Of a stretch of 64,000 nucleotides of DNA, positions 50,306-57,865 are shown in pieces (the first letter of the stretch is position 1; every line of letters starts with the position of its first letter). This DNA comes from Lewinella sp. IMCC34183 (lineage in GTDB: Bacteria > Bacteroidota > Bacteroidia > Chitinophagales > Saprospiraceae). Location of the stretch: contig NZ_QMEM01000001.1 in NCBI RefSeq assembly GCF_003390915.1, forward strand, positions 1,054,001 to 1,118,000, given 5' to 3'. A program made the translations under genes and the position numbers. The notes below the pieces were generated by a model that worked only from the letters and a program-made list of their open reading frames with translations, was not told the origin of the DNA and did not search any database.

Positions 50306-51709
50306 TTAAAAATTTTTCGTGACCGGCGATTCTATGCCTTCGGCCTCGGGTAGGGGCTCCTTTAGGCGACTACGCCGGTAGAAGGGCACCTTGACCCCCG
50401 CGTAGACGTCCACGGAATAGTTGGTATCAGTAAGCAGGTGGGAAAGCACGGACGTGGAGCCCAACGTGAAGAATCCCAAACGCAGCCCGGCGCCCACCGT
50501 AGTGCCCTCCACACCGCCAAAGCGCGCCGGCGCGTAGAGGCTCAGCCACTTGGTTTCTAGGCGAGGCACGACCGTAAGCGTGGTCTGCACCGTGCTGCCG
50601 GGGTCACCGTCGCTGCCGCCCATGGGCGTGCGCGCCAGCGCGGCCACGTAGAGCTTGCCGGCCAGCCGCACGTCGGCCTGCAGGTTCAGGGCGGTGGGAA
50701 GCTGGAAGTTGCCGGGGCCGTCCGAATAGGTGCCGTCGTAGTAGCGGTCCAGGACATCGACCAAGTCTTCTCCCTCGATGTCATCGGTCGGGATAACCGC
50801 GTCGGCCACGTACGCCGCCTCTTCTCCCCCGTCGTAGCTGATGCTGCCCACGTCGGTGAGCGAGAGCCCAAGCCGCAGCCGGTACGGCTGGTAGGCACGG
50901 CCAGGCTTGGGTGCTTCGGAGCGCCATTCAAAGGCGAGGCCCACGTCGAAGCCCAGGCCGGTACCGGCCGGCTCGGTGAGGTAACTGAGCTGGTCATCCA
51001 GTTCCGCGTCCTCGAAATCAAAATCGCCGGTGGTGCCGTAGGTAAAATCTCCCCGGGTGGTCAGGCGCTCGCGGCTGCCGTCGTACTCCACGTCTAGCGA
51101 GGTACTGCGGGTATAGACCGATCCGACGCCGCGCAGCGACTTGACGGCGCCCCCCGCCTTCAGGGTAGAGGTGCCGTTGTCGAACAACACGACCCCCAGC
51201 ACCGCCGCCAGCTCGCCCCAGCTGTGCAGGCCACTGCGGTGGTCGCGCAGGGTAGCGGTGTAGTCGCCCAGCTCGTCGAAGGAATCCTCCAGCCCCTCCA
51301 GGAGGCGGCCGTCGAATCCCTCGATGTCGTAGACCGTGCGGACGCGGCTCACCAGGCCGAGGCCGGCCTTCTTCCCGAGGCCGATCAGCAGGGAGGGGCC
51401 CAGCACATCGACGTCGGTGTACAGCCGGTTGTCGTCACTGGGGTGGCGCGAAAGCCCGTTGCCCCAGTCCAGGTTGTCGATGTCCTCGTACCCCTCCAGC
51501 CCCACGTAGTCGTTGGCCACGCCCAGGCTGGCGGAGGCCAGGTGGATTTCGAAACCTACGCGGTTGGCGGCCGCGTTGGCGGGATTGAGGAGCAGGGTGT
51601 TGACCCCGCCGAAGTTGTCGGTGGACAGGCCCGGAAACGACTGGGAGGAAAGTCCGGCGGCAAGGCCGGAAAGCATAAACAGGAACAGAAAGCGGGTGGG
51701 GATACTCAT
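50306..51709 (-). CDS. DUF5723-like outer-membrane protein
   Basis: A 467-aa exported protein. The signal peptide is MSIPTRFLFLFMLSGLAAGL with the cut near LSSQS. The mature start (FPGLSTDNFGGVNTLLLNPA) and the long beta-rich sequence resemble Bacteroidota outer-membrane proteins named DUF5723. This assignment is from memory and not certain. The last residues are not a T9SS signal. The ATG at 51709 is chosen over the upstream start at 51763 because it gives a clean signal peptide. Confidence 0.65.
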   Translation of the reverse strand: MSIPTRFLFLFMLSGLAAGLSSQSFPGLSTDNFGGVNTLLLNPANAAANRVGFEIHLASASLGVANDYVGLEGYEDIDNLDWGNGLSRHPSDDNRLYTDVDVLGPSLLIGLGKKAGLGLVSRVRTVYDIEGFDGRLLEGLEDSFDELGDYTATLRDHRSGLHSWGELAAVLGVVLFDNGTSTLKAGGAVKSLRGVGSVYTRSTSLDVEYDGSRERLTTRGDFTYGTTGDFDFEDAELDDQLSYLTEPAGTGLGFDVGLAFEWRSEAPKPGRAYQPYRLRLGLSLTDVGSISYDGGEEAAYVADAVIPTDDIEGEDLVDVLDRYYDGTYSDGPGNFQLPTALNLQADVRLAGKLYVAALARTPMGGSDGDPGSTVQTTLTVVPRLETKWLSLYAPARFGGVEGTTVGAGLRLGFFTLGSTSVLSHLLTDTNYSVDVYAGVKVPFYRRSRLKEPLPEAEGIESPVTKNF

Positions 51710-51920
51710 AGTGATGGACTGTAGACCGGGGCCGGCGGTGAACCCGATAATCGGACGTACCACACGTCCCCGTGGCGGGATTTGCCGCCCGGGTTTACGT
51801 AATGATGCAGTAATGTGTCATGGGACGGAGCTACCAACCTGGCGCCCCGGGTGTACTACAAAGGTAAAATGAGAACCGTTTTTTCCAACTCACCAACACT
51901 GGTGAATCGGTGGCCAGGAC

Positions 51921-52712
51921 CTATTTGGCGGTTCGCAAATGGTCCCATATCTGCTCCACTTCGCAGGGCGTCAGGAAGAGCTGGGAGCCGTAACCCATCA
52001 GCAGTTCACGGTCACTCCCGCCGAAGCAGCTTACCTCGCCGCTCCCGGAATTGTGGTTGACGCACTCGCCAAAGCATTCCTCGTAGGGGTCGAAGCCTCG
52101 CCCCGCGCAGGGGTTATCGCATTTGAACGTGTGATCGAGGGAAAGGGCGTGCCCGATCTCGTGCGCCAGGGTACGCGCCGGGTCCCAGGTGTTGTTGCTC
52201 CCCCGCAGGTAGTCCGGCAGGGTGTTGTAGAGGTAAATGGTGCGACTTCCTTTCCCCCGCGTGGAAGCATTGGTGGTCCCGGGGTGATCGACCAGGATGA
52301 CGTTAAAGGCGCCCGCTACCGGCCGCAGCCGTTCGCCGTGTGCGTAGAAGTAGGCGCTGGCCAGCGGGTCCGGGCCGTTGGCGTAGACGAACCGCAGCTT
52401 GGTGTCCTTGCTGGGCGGATAATCGATCACCCCCGTGCGAAAGCGCTTATTGACCTCCCGGATCAGGTACCACATCAGTACGTCGGCCCGCAGTACTTCG
52501 TTATTACCGTGGGTGGCCAGCAGGCTGTCCCGCGCGTCGGCCACGTAGTTGCGGCCGTCCGGCAACGCCACAAAGTGGAAGACGACACCAAAGGTGGTGT
52601 CGGGCAGCGCCTGAATGTCGTCGATCGTGAGGCGCGCAGGTTTCCCGGACTGGGCCCCGCCCCACCCGGGGAACGCCAGCAGCAGGACCAAAAAAACAAG
52701 GAAACGCAGCAT
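51921..52712 (-). CDS. Secreted zinc metalloprotease of the metzincin type
   Basis: A 263-aa secreted protein with a signal peptide (residues 1-20). The zinc site HEIGHALSLDH fits HExxHxxxxxH, and LLMGYG further on looks like the Met-turn of metzincins. Paired cysteines (CDNPCAGRG, CFGECVNH) lie between them, as in cytophagalysin-like M43 enzymes. It probably degrades extracellular or envelope proteins. A TACCTTTG element lies five bases before the ATG. Confidence 0.82.
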   Translation of the reverse strand: MLRFLVFLVLLLAFPGWGGAQSGKPARLTIDDIQALPDTTFGVVFHFVALPDGRNYVADARDSLLATHGNNEVLRADVLMWYLIREVNKRFRTGVIDYPPSKDTKLRFVYANGPDPLASAYFYAHGERLRPVAGAFNVILVDHPGTTNASTRGKGSRTIYLYNTLPDYLRGSNNTWDPARTLAHEIGHALSLDHTFKCDNPCAGRGFDPYEECFGECVNHNSGSGEVSCFGGSDRELLMGYGSQLFLTPCEVEQIWDHLRTAK

Positions 52713-52717
52713 AGCCG

Positions 52718-52725
52718 CAAAGGTA
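52718..52725 (-). promoter_or_regulatory. -7 element five bases before the metalloprotease ATG
   Basis: Reads TACCTTTG on the minus strand, a perfect match, with the five-base gap seen at several genes here. Confidence 0.6.
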
Positions 52726-52840
52726 GTCCCACCCGGACAGGCTCCGTGACGGCCGCCCGACGGCTGCCCCAGCAGCCAACAATTTAACGGGCCTCACCTT
52801 TCCATTACAGCGGCCGGTCCGGCCGCTCAACGCCGCCGCC

Positions 52841-52948
52841 ATGGACCTGACTTTCTCCGACGCCCTCCTCGTTCTCATCCCAGTCGCCACCTTCGGTGTG
52901 CTGGCCTACTTCCTGGTAAAGTTTTTGCTGCGGCAGGGGCGCAAGTAA
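52841..52948 (+). CDS. 35-aa single-helix membrane protein
   Basis: A small ORF starting MDLTFSDALLVLIPVATFGV, one transmembrane helix, and a basic end (RQGRK). A perfect 9-bp palindrome (AGCGGCCGG, T, CCGGCCGCT; 52809-52827) and a CACCTTTC patch lie just upstream. It ends two bases before the end of the convergent CAT-like gene. No family recognised; the hydrophobic pattern and clean boundaries make it likely real. Confidence 0.5.
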   Translation: MDLTFSDALLVLIPVATFGVLAYFLVKFLLRQGRK

Positions 52949-52950
52949 GC

Positions 52951-53559
52951 TCACGCCAACTCCCGCCGGAAGGCATCGAGCAGCGCTCCTACATCGCGGC
53001 CGTCGAGCAGGGCATGGTGACCGTGTACGGATACCGCCATGGTACCGTCGTCGGTCAGTTTGCCCACGCTGATCTTGGGGCAGCTGTCGGGCCGGGCGTA
53101 GTGGCGCGCGTGGGAGAGTCCGGTGAAGTCGAGCCACGGTACCGCGCTGAAGTGGATTACGTCATCGCCGGCGACGCCGGGATTGAGGCCGCTACCGGCA
53201 CGAATGCGGTCGATCTCCGACCGGGCACCGGCCGCGAAGGCGTCAAAGTCGGGATCGAAGGGGATGAGGGAAAAGTCGAAACTCCCGTCCGCCCGCCCGA
53301 TAGTGGCGGAGGCGTGTACGGCGTCGAGGACCACCACCTCCTCTCCCCGGATCCGGTAACGGAAGGGCTCCACGGCGTTTACCGCAAGCAGGCACTTGTG
53401 CAGGTAACAGAGGAAGAAAGACTGGTCCGCAGCCCGGCAGCGGCGGTAGGCGACAGAAGCATCCACCCTACTCGTTATTCCCCAGAACGGTTCGTCGAAA
53501 TTCCGGAAGAAGTGGAAGTGGTCGCGCCGGGGCCAGGTGTTCAGGTCGATCGTTCTCAC
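52951..53559 (-). CDS. Chloramphenicol acetyltransferase-like acyltransferase
   Basis: A 202-aa protein of the trimeric CAT fold. The catalytic region VSVHGHHALLDGRDVG corresponds to the HHxxxDG motif. The N-terminus (LNTWPRRDHFHFFRNFDEPF) is typical of CAT-like proteins in Bacteroidota. Whether it acetylates chloramphenicol or another alcohol or amine is unknown, and no resistance context is present. Its GTG start overlaps the TGA of the HAD gene by four bases. Confidence 0.85.
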   Translation of the reverse strand: MRTIDLNTWPRRDHFHFFRNFDEPFWGITSRVDASVAYRRCRAADQSFFLCYLHKCLLAVNAVEPFRYRIRGEEVVVLDAVHASATIGRADGSFDFSLIPFDPDFDAFAAGARSEIDRIRAGSGLNPGVAGDDVIHFSAVPWLDFTGLSHARHYARPDSCPKISVGKLTDDGTMAVSVHGHHALLDGRDVGALLDAFRRELA

Positions 53560-54245
53560 GGCAACAACGAGAAGATTTCGGTTACGTCCGCTACGCTACG
53601 GCAGCGGGGGTGGTCGGTGTCGTACGTGGCCACCTCGTGCTCCCAGGTGGTGTGGAAGGGCACGTGGAGAGCGTAGCCCCCGAGTTCCAGCACGGGCAGA
53701 ATATCAGACTTTACGCTGTTGCCGACCATCAGGAACTCTTCGGGGCGGCAGTCTAGGTGGTCGATGAGGCGCCGGTAATTGGCCGGCTGCTTGTCGCTCA
53801 TCACCTCGATGTGGTGAAAGTGGCGGCCGAGGCCCGACTTTTCCAGCTTGCGCTCCTGGTCGAGCAGGTCCCCCTTGGTAGCCAGTACCAGGCGGTAGCG
53901 GGGCGACAGGCGGGCGAGGGTGTCCGCGACGCCGTCGAGAAGGTCTACCGGCTTGTTCAGCATGTCCTTGCCGATTTGCAGGGCGCGCTCGACGACCGAG
54001 AGCGGGGCTTTGCCATCGGATACTTCCACGATCGTTTCCACCATCGATAGGGTAAAGGCCTTGATTCCGTAGCCGTACAGCGGCAGGTTCCCCACCTCTG
54101 TCTTATACAGGGCGCGGTTCACGCTGTGATGGGGCAGGTATTCCTCGAGCAATTGGCAAAAGGCCTCCTCCGCTTCGCGAAAGAAAGGTTCGTTCACCCA
54201 CAGGGTATCGTCGGCTTCGAAGGCGATCGCGCGAATGTGTTGCAT
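53556..54245 (-). CDS. HAD-superfamily hydrolase-like protein with altered nucleophile position
   Basis: A 229-aa protein. The core motif I reads AFEADDTLW, where the usual nucleophilic Asp of FDADDTLW is Glu10; the second Asp (Asp12) is kept. Motif II is VLATKGD, the motif III lysine is near SDKQPANY, and motif IV is MVGNSVKSDI. Phosphatase activity may be reduced or changed. ATG 54245 is preferred over 54263 because a TACCTTCA element lies five bases before it. It is coupled to the CAT-like gene by a GTGA overlap. Confidence 0.82.
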   Translation of the reverse strand: MQHIRAIAFEADDTLWVNEPFFREAEEAFCQLLEEYLPHHSVNRALYKTEVGNLPLYGYGIKAFTLSMVETIVEVSDGKAPLSVVERALQIGKDMLNKPVDLLDGVADTLARLSPRYRLVLATKGDLLDQERKLEKSGLGRHFHHIEVMSDKQPANYRRLIDHLDCRPEEFLMVGNSVKSDILPVLELGGYALHVPFHTTWEHEVATYDTDHPRCRSVADVTEIFSLLP

Positions 54246-54250
54246 ACCCG

Positions 54251-54258
54251 TGAAGGTA
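54251..54258 (-). promoter_or_regulatory. -7 element five bases before the HAD ATG
   Basis: Reads TACCTTCA on the minus strand. Same five-base geometry as for rsmA, the metalloprotease, the M20 gene and the lectin-like gene. Confidence 0.5.
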
Positions 54259-54275
54259 AGCAACGGCCGCGGACG

Positions 54276-54563
54276 CTACCGCCGCAGGCGGGCGGTCCGC
54301 ATCGACCGCACCTTGAGGAGAAAGATGAGGCCCGCCAGGCTGGCCGTGATCCCATTGGCGACCATGAGGGGAAGATCGCCGATGTAGTAGCCATACACCA
54401 ACCACAAGATCGTACCAATGAGCAGCATGGAAAAGGTGGCCAGCGAGAGGTCGTCGGTGGCCCGGTAGCGGATGGTCTTGTAGGCCTGGGGCACGAAGGC
54501 CGCGGTGGTCAGGAAGGCCGCGAGGGCGCCGGTAAGGGAAATCAGGGTCATGTGTCGGGGCAT
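54276..54563 (-). CDS. SemiSWEET-type sugar transporter (PQ-loop/MtN3)
   Basis: A 95-aa membrane protein with three helices. The PQ motif is in AAFVPQAYKTIRYRATDDLS, and GTILWLVYGYYIGDLPLM is the typical third-helix region. SemiSWEETs work as dimers that let sugars pass the inner membrane. The start at ATG 54563 (or 54551) follows a TACTTTCG element at 54574-54581. Confidence 0.9.
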   Translation of the reverse strand: MPRHMTLISLTGALAAFLTTAAFVPQAYKTIRYRATDDLSLATFSMLLIGTILWLVYGYYIGDLPLMVANGITASLAGLIFLLKVRSMRTARLRR

Positions 54564-54644
54564 TGGTAAAGTGCGAAAGTACCGGGTTTCCGACCGGCCG
54601 GGGCTCACGCATGGCGTAACTTGGCTGCCCCCCGGATCTTACGC

Positions 54645-56159
54645 ATGCGCTACACCCTTTTTCTGTTGCTCCTTGTTGCTATCGCCCTTGCACCGGCGGG
54701 GGGATGTGCCCCCGCAACGGAGGACGTGCCGCCCCCGGACCTCCTGGCGCAGGCCTGCGGCGGCTGCCACCTGCCGCCCGCACCGACCGATCTGCCGCGC
54801 GCCATCTGGGAGCGACGGGTGCTCCCGGAAATGGGCGCCCGCCTCGGCTTTCCCTCCCTGGGCTACGACCCGGCAGCCGCCCTGCCGCCCGGGGAGCACG
54901 CCCTGGCCGTCGCCCACGGCTTTTATCCCGAAGTCCCTACCCTTTCCTACGATGCCTGGCACGACGTGCGCGCCTATATCCTCGACCGGGCGCCCGATAC
55001 CCTGGCCGCCCCGCCCCGGTTACGGCTGGACAGCCTGCGGGGATTCACCGTCAAGCCCTTTTCGGTCGAGGACCGCGGCGGATCCCTGGTTTCCTTCCTG
55101 GGAGCAGGCCCGGCAGGCCTGCTTTCCGGTAGTGGCTACGGTGAACTGGCGGCCGTGGATCCGGACGGCCCAGCGCGGCCGGTGCATAACGTCCGCCTGC
55201 CGGTGGTGCACTACCAGGCTGACTCCGCGGGCGATCTGCTGCTCGAGATCGGAAACATCTATCCCACCGAGGCTAGCAACGGTACGCTGTACCGCTACAT
55301 CGACGGGGTCCGTACCGTAGTAGCCGACAGCCTGCACCGGCCGGTGCATTTCCTGGCCGAGGACCTCGACGGCGACGGGCGGCAGGAGATCGTCGTCTGC
55401 GAGTACGGTAACTACACCGGGGCGCTGACGCTGCTGCGCCCTCGCCCCGGCGGCGGGTACGTCCGCAGTCGGCTGCTCGGCGCGGCCGGCACGCTGCGCG
55501 TAGAAGCCACGGATCTCGACGGCGACGGGCGCAAGGACCTGCTGGTGCTGCACGCCCAGGGCGACGAGGGTATCGATGCCCTGTATCAGGAAGCGAACGG
55601 TAGCTTCCGGCGAGAACCGCTGCTCCAGTTTCCGCCCGTATGGGGCACGAGCTGGTTCGAATTCGTCGACGTGGACGGCGACGGTGACCGCGATCTCCTG
55701 ACCGTACACGGCGACAACGCCGATTACTCCCCCGTGATCAAGCCCTACCACGGCCTTCGTATTTATACCAACGACGGGGAGAATCACTTCACGGAGGCTT
55801 TCTTTCTGCCCCTGCCCGGCGCCACGCGAGTAGCGGCCCGCGACTTCGACGCAGACGGTGACCTGGACCTGGCCGTGGCCTGCAATTTCGCCGATTTTGT
55901 CGGGCAGCCGGAAGCCAGTTTCGTGTACCTGGAGCGAACGGGGACCCCCAAGCAATTTAACTTTCACCTTCGCACCACCGCACTGGCGCTCGACGGGCGG
56001 TGGCTGATCCTGGAGGCCGGCGACTACGACGGGGACGGCGACGAGGACCTCGCCCTGGGGTCCTTTACGCTCAATCCGGCGTCCGTGCCGGATAGCCTGA
56101 ACCGACGCTGGCGTGAGGGTACCACCGACGGGCTGTTGCTGGAGAACCGGCTCAGGTAA
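54645..56159 (+). CDS. FG-GAP/VCBS-repeat lipoprotein with a CxxCH motif
   Basis: A 504-aa exported protein. The signal peptide ends in a lipobox-like APAGGC (Cys21). Next comes a CGGCH motif (ACGGCHLPPAPTDLPRAIW) that could bind haem c. The rest is five or six FG-GAP/VCBS repeats with calcium-binding-type loops (DLDGDGRQEI, DLDGDGRKDL, DVDGDGDRDL, DFDADGDLDL, DYDGDGDEDL), probably a beta-propeller. Bacteroidota have many similar proteins of unknown role, perhaps redox or carbohydrate-linked. It converges with the ABC ATPase gene, overlapping by eight bases. Confidence 0.82.
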   Translation: MRYTLFLLLLVAIALAPAGGCAPATEDVPPPDLLAQACGGCHLPPAPTDLPRAIWERRVLPEMGARLGFPSLGYDPAAALPPGEHALAVAHGFYPEVPTLSYDAWHDVRAYILDRAPDTLAAPPRLRLDSLRGFTVKPFSVEDRGGSLVSFLGAGPAGLLSGSGYGELAAVDPDGPARPVHNVRLPVVHYQADSAGDLLLEIGNIYPTEASNGTLYRYIDGVRTVVADSLHRPVHFLAEDLDGDGRQEIVVCEYGNYTGALTLLRPRPGGGYVRSRLLGAAGTLRVEATDLDGDGRKDLLVLHAQGDEGIDALYQEANGSFRREPLLQFPPVWGTSWFEFVDVDGDGDRDLLTVHGDNADYSPVIKPYHGLRIYTNDGENHFTEAFFLPLPGATRVAARDFDADGDLDLAVACNFADFVGQPEASFVYLERTGTPKQFNFHLRTTALALDGRWLILEAGDYDGDGDEDLALGSFTLNPASVPDSLNRRWREGTTDGLLLENRLR

Positions 56160-56832
56160 TCCGTAACCGGTCCACCCGTCCGGCGAGGCTGTCGGTACGC
56201 AGTTCGCGGCTCAGGCGTTCGTAGTCGTCGCGGCCCACCGGTGGACCCAGCCGCCCGTCGCGCAGCACGAACAGCTCGTCGCAATTCTCCTCCAGCGAAG
56301 AGAATACGTGGGAGGAAAGAAGCACCGTCTTTCCGGCCGACCGCAGCCGTCCGATAACTTCCCGGATCAGCATATTGCTCTGAATGTCTACCCCGTTGAA
56401 GGGCTCGTCCAGGAGGTACACCCCGTTGCCCTGCAACAACAGGCCGAAGAGGGCCAGTTTTTTCTTCATCCCGGTGGAATAGTGTTCCGCGTACCGATCG
56501 AGCGGAAGATCGAAGAGGTTTTGTTCCGCGAAGTCTTCCGTGGGAAGATCGCGGGCGGCACACAACAGCTTGAGGTATTCCCAGCCCGTGACGTAGGAGG
56601 GAAAGACGGGCTCGGTGGGCAGGTAGCCGGTACGGGTGCGCAGCTGACCGGGCGGAGGATTGATCGTACCGTTGTACGCGGCCAGCCCCGCCAGGCAGGT
56701 AAAGAGGGTGGTCTTTCCCGCCCCGTTGGCCCCGACGATCCCATACACCCTTCCGGGCCGCAGTACAAAGGATACGCCCCGGAGCACTTCCAGGGGACCG
56801 TAAGACTTCTGCAGGGATTTCACTTCGATCAT
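56152..56832 (-). CDS. ABC transporter ATP-binding protein
   Basis: A 226-aa cytoplasmic ATPase. Walker A is GANGAGKTT, the signature is YSTGMKKKLALFG (a degenerate LSGGQ, as is common in ABC-2/CcmA-type exporters), and Walker B is GVYLLDEPFNGVD. The H-loop is LLSSHV. The open frame extends to 57600, but the ATG at 56832 overlaps the permease stop (ATGA) and gives a normal N-terminus (MIEVKSLQKSYG). It pairs with the membrane protein upstream. Substrate unknown. Confidence 0.9.
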   Translation of the reverse strand: MIEVKSLQKSYGPLEVLRGVSFVLRPGRVYGIVGANGAGKTTLFTCLAGLAAYNGTINPPPGQLRTRTGYLPTEPVFPSYVTGWEYLKLLCAARDLPTEDFAEQNLFDLPLDRYAEHYSTGMKKKLALFGLLLQGNGVYLLDEPFNGVDIQSNMLIREVIGRLRSAGKTVLLSSHVFSSLEENCDELFVLRDGRLGPPVGRDDYERLSRELRTDSLAGRVDRLRIT

Positions 56833-57746
56833 TCCAGCAGGGGCGCCAGGCGCCGTTTTGACTCTCCGTAAAATTTCCAGGCTGCCGCCGGTAGCAGGGG
56901 CGGCAGTAGCAGGACGACCGTCAGCGCCAGGGCGCGCGGGATGCTCATCTCGCGTGGGTACGTAGCGTACTTCGCTAGTACCATAATCAAAGCGTAGGCT
57001 ACGGCCAGTCCGCCTACCGCAAGGATCAGCAGCACCCGCTGCGGGAAAACCCAAATCGTGCCGGCCAGTACCGGAAGCGTCAGCAGCAGCCCGGCTCCGC
57101 TGGCGGTCCGCAACTTTTTTTCCAGAAAGGCGGCCGGCGGCAGCGCGAATATCCAGACCAGCGCGGGAGGCTCCGCCGTAGCGTACCAGCTCATCACTAC
57201 CCCACCGAGCAGCAGTACCGTGAACAGCGCCAAGGTCAGGTTTTCCACCCGCAGCGCGTTTATGGCGACCAAGTACAGCAGGGCGATCAGCCACCACCGA
57301 CGGCGGAAGCCCGCGACGCACTCGAAGGGTTGTCGCCGGAACGGTGTAGGTAACACCATAGGTGGAGCGCCGCCGGTAGTGATGCGCGCCAGCAATACCG
57401 CCGCCAACAATAGCGCGCCGGCGGGGTAGCCGTCTCCGTACCACGCGAGCGCCGCCAATGCCGGGGCCGCGACCGCCAGATTCTCGCCGCCGCGTATCAT
57501 CCAAACGCGAACAGGAATGTACAGCTGCCGCAGCCGACGTGTACGGTCGCGGGCCGCCAGGGTCCATAATACCGTGCTCGTCAGAACGGCCAGTATCCAT
57601 CCCGCCGCCGCAAAGCGTCCGTAGAGATAGGCGGTGAAGAACGGAAAGCCGATGGCACCGAGCGGCAGTACCAGCACCGGCGGGACGCCCAGGTGGCGGA
57701 GGCGGCGCAGCGCGCGCCGGTACTGCAGCGTGAAGTAAAAAAGCAT
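56829..57746 (-). CDS. ABC transporter membrane subunit (hypothetical permease)
   Basis: A 305-aa hydrophobic protein with about eight helices and a basic cytoplasmic N-terminus (LFYFTLQYRRALRRLRHLG). No known permease family motif is obvious, but the four-base overlap with the ABC ATPase gene makes it its membrane partner. Likely an ABC-2-like exporter of an unknown compound. Confidence 0.72.
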   Translation of the reverse strand: MLFYFTLQYRRALRRLRHLGVPPVLVLPLGAIGFPFFTAYLYGRFAAAGWILAVLTSTVLWTLAARDRTRRLRQLYIPVRVWMIRGGENLAVAAPALAALAWYGDGYPAGALLLAAVLLARITTGGAPPMVLPTPFRRQPFECVAGFRRRWWLIALLYLVAINALRVENLTLALFTVLLLGGVVMSWYATAEPPALVWIFALPPAAFLEKKLRTASGAGLLLTLPVLAGTIWVFPQRVLLILAVGGLAVAYALIMVLAKYATYPREMSIPRALALTVVLLLPPLLPAAAWKFYGESKRRLAPLLE

Positions 57747-57825
57747 AGGTTGGGCCGGTAAGCTGACCGGGATGCCAAACTTACGAAACCCGTAACGGCG
57801 CCGTCGCGGGTAATCCCCTCCACGT

Positions 57826-57832
57826 TATCTTG
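57826..57832 (+). promoter_or_regulatory. -7-like element for the fusion gene
   Basis: TATCTTG, 33 bases before the ATG at 57866. Confidence 0.35.
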
Positions 57833-57865
57833 TCGGGCCGGCTCCTCACCAACTGCCACTCCCCC

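Noticed and set aside
56833..57600. N-terminal extension of the ABC ATPase to 482 aa
   Set aside because: The extension runs through the permease gene in another frame, has no family features, and the ATGA overlap at 56829-56832 gives the natural start.
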